This document shows, in pieces, positions 62,469-64,000 of a DNA stretch of 64,000 bases (position 1 is its first letter; every line of letters starts with the position of its first letter). Location of the stretch: positions 62,001 through 126,000 of the forward strand of contig CAWIQF010000013.1 in NCBI GenBank assembly GCA_963838205.1, read 5' to 3'. The notes beneath the pieces are model-generated. The model had not been told where the DNA came from. It ran no database searches and saw nothing but the letters and a program-made list of their open reading frames with translations. A program made the position numbers and the translations under genes. The DNA comes from CAIVVT01 sp963838205 (GTDB lineage Bacteria > Acidobacteriota > Terriglobia > Bryobacterales > Bryobacteraceae).

Positions 62469-63491
62469 AGCAATTTTTGACATACTATAAGTGCCCTGGC
62501 GATTTCTCTGCCGAAACCGTTATGCCGCAAGCATACGCAGACGATCTGCGTCGTAAGCTCTTGGGGGCCTACGACCAGGGGCGGGGTGGGTTGGAGAAAC
62601 TGGCGGCGTTGTTCGGTGTCAGTTACGGCTGGGCGCAGAAGGTGGCCGCCACGCGACGGCGCACGGGGAGCGTCGAGCGGCCGGCGGGTGCCAAGCGCGG
62701 ATTTCCGAGTCGGCTGACGCCGGAGTTGCGCTCCGCATTGAGCACTCAGATTCAAACGCGGCCCGACGCAACGCTGGCCGAGTTGCGGCAGTGGTTGAGC
62801 GAGCAGCATGGCGTGGCGGTGAGCGTTTCGCGGCTGTGCACGGTGCTGCAAGAGCTGGGACTGCGGCTTAAAAAAAGTCGCTCCACGCAGCCGAGCAGGA
62901 CACTCCAGACGGACGGGCGCGACGCCAACAGTGGTGGCGCGAAATCGCGGAGATTGACTCCGAACGCCTGATTTTCCTGGACGAAAGCGGGGTTACGACC
63001 GATTTGACGCGGCGCTACGGGCGCGCTCCGCGCGGGCAACGAGTGCGCGAGGGTGCCCCCGGCGGCCATTGGCACAGCGTCACATTGTTGGGGGCCGTAG
63101 GCGTGACCGGATGGAAGGCGGCGATGAGCATCGCGGGTGCCGCCGACGGCGACGTTTTTCTGGCCTACCTGCAAGACGTGCTGGGTCCGCAACTGCGCGC
63201 CGGCGACGTGGTGGTGATGGATAATCTGAGTGCTCACAAGGTGGCGGGCGTTCGCGCACTGATCGAGGCGCGTGGGGCGGAGTTGCGCTATCTGCCGCCC
63301 TACTCGCCCGACTACAATCCCATCGAAGCGTGTTGGTCGATGGTCAAACAGAAACTTCGATGCCTGCGCGCCCGAACGCTTGAGGCCCTCGATCAAGCCA
63401 TCGCCGAAGCCCTGCGTTTAGTCACCGCCGAGCACACCGCTGCCTTCTTCCGCCATTGCGGTTATGCATTATAGAAAGTTCGAAAGCGCTC
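62468..63491 (+). mobile_element. IS630-family insertion sequence
   Basis: 1024 bp bounded by TA on both sides (62466-62467 and 63492-63493), as expected for IS630. Ends are imperfect inverted repeats: GAGCAATTTTTGACATACTA left, against GAGCGCTTTCGAACTTTCTA read inward from the right, both followed by TAA. It holds one transposase in two frames. Inserted in a DUF4357 gene. Confidence 0.85.
62522..63474 (+). CDS. IS630 transposase, two frames joined by -1 frameshift
   Basis: Frame one (62522-62971) starts MPQAYADDLRRKLLGAYDQGRGGLEKLAALFGVSYGWAQKV, a helix-turn-helix, then TLAELRQWLSEQHGVAVSVSRLCTVLQELGLRLKK. At A7 (62870-62876) a -1 shift leads to KSLHAAEQDTPDGRARRQQWWREIAEIDSERLIFLDESGVTTDLTRRYGRAPRG, and the DDE core VVMDNLSAHKVAGV and YLPPYSPDYNPIEACWSMVKQKLR. 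The three acidic residues are D in FLDES, D in VMDN and E in PIEA. It is probably active; programmed frameshifting over an A run is usual for this family. Confidence 0.9.
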
Positions 63492-63493
63492 TA

Positions 63494-63647
63494 GTTGGCT
63501 GCTGACTGAGCTGCACGCCCCCCAAAGGCTGGAGAAAGTTCGAGGAGGGATGAGAGAGGGGAGCCAATTCAGTTGACGGCTTTTTCGAACTGGAGAATCC
63601 CTCTGTCCGAATTGTGAGCGCTCTTCGGGACCCGTGCCGCCTCGCCT
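63494..63647. other. Short non-coding stretch after IS630
   Basis: About 150 bp without recognisable gene; may contain the rest of the interrupted DUF4357 gene but no conserved residues were read. It separates the IS element from the AbiEii-type gene that reads leftward. Confidence 0.4.
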
Positions 63648-64000
63648 TTACGGCAGATTCGACTGGCGCAGCGCTCGACGGAACTCCCGGAAGACCTGGT
63701 CGAATGGCGGCAAGACGGCCATCTGATTTGACAGGCGCGCGGACCATAGCGCCTTCAGTCGCGCCTCTTTCTTACAGATCGCCTCCTGGATTCCTTTGGC
63801 CTCCTGCTTGCGAAAAGCGAGTTTCTCAGTGATGGCCGGCGCCAACCTTGAAAGATCCATGCCTTCACAGGAAACAAGATACCAGAGGTCGTATAGGTCC
63901 CGCGGCTCGTTCCGTGCGCGATCGGCGAGGGCCATAACTTTCTCGCTGGCGGTTTCTGCGAGCGCGTATACCTGCACGACTCGATCGTCCGGCAGGTCGG
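63648..64000 (-). CDS. AbiEii/AbiGii-type nucleotidyltransferase toxin, C-terminal part
   Basis: The frame is open beyond the window edge. The visible 117 residues include RVVQVYALAETASEKVMALADRARNEPRDLYDLWYLVSCEGMDLSRLAPAITEKLAFRKQEA, the EI--EK-MAL--R---RDLYDLWYL signature of AbiEii (PF08843), followed by the helical C-terminus. Such proteins are toxins of type IV toxin-antitoxin/abortive infection systems that modify tRNA. The N-terminal nucleotidyltransferase motif is outside. Its antitoxin would lie upstream, beyond 64000. Confidence 0.8.
   Translation of the reverse strand, partial: DLPDDRVVQVYALAETASEKVMALADRARNEPRDLYDLWYLVSCEGMDLSRLAPAITEKLAFRKQEAKGIQEAICKKEARLKALWSARLSNQMAVLPPFDQVFREFRRALRQSNLP

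Overview
The window is GC-rich bacterial chromosome. The gene content (hslVU with an N-terminally extended HslU, a fructose-6-phosphate-aldolase-type transaldolase, FN3 lipoprotein, ChbG/HpnK deacetylase, RIT element, DUF3489) suggests an acidobacterium of the Bryobacterales/Solibacter type. This placement is an inference from style and content, not from a marker gene.

Region 1 (1-14.9 kb) is ordinary host chromosome with intact genes: the start of a CoA-transferase gene, a small toxin-antitoxin pair, then a leftward block hslV-hslU-lipoprotein-FAH hydrolase-transaldolase-membrane protein-Dabb protein. It is followed by a surface-polysaccharide cluster (three GT2 and two GT4 glycosyltransferases, a STELLO/DUF288-like glycosyltransferase and a ChbG/HpnK deacetylase).

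Region 2 (14.9-49.1 kb) is a long-tailed (siphovirus-like) prophage lying entirely leftward from its packaging end: TerS, TerL, gpW-like joiner, portal, prohead protease-capsid fusion, DUF2190, spike base protein, head-tail joiners, tail tube, tail assembly chaperone with a probable programmed -1 frameshift, tape measure, DUF2460 and BR0599/hub proteins, a very large tail protein, endolysin, small membrane proteins, tail fibre and beta-helix protein. It carries two toxin-antitoxin cargoes on the opposite strand (ParDE and a TumE-TumA-like pair). I recognise no integrase or repressor. Many of its genes have single-base frameshifts, while the host genes and the right-hand copy do not.

Region 3 (49.1-52.5 kb) is a RIT element: three overlapping tyrosine recombinase genes between 111-bp terminal inverted repeats whose tips are a 20-bp near-palindrome.

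Region 4 (52.5-58.67 kb) is a second, diverged copy of the same phage in the opposite orientation, so the two lie head to head around the RIT element. It has lost about 28 kb, joining the first 287 residues of TerL in frame to the C-terminal half of the tail fibre. It ends inside its beta-helix gene, where it abuts a 5' fragment of a type III restriction (res) gene.

Region 5 (58.67-64 kb) is a damaged defence locus: res fragment, rhuM and an intact type III mod methyltransferase reading leftward, a DUF4391-like remnant, a DUF4357 fragment cut by an IS630-family element, and the 3' part of an AbiEii-type toxin gene running off the window.

The most noteworthy structure is the 44-kb symmetric arrangement of two related but diverged phage arms around a RIT element, with a TerL-tail fibre fusion in the shorter arm.
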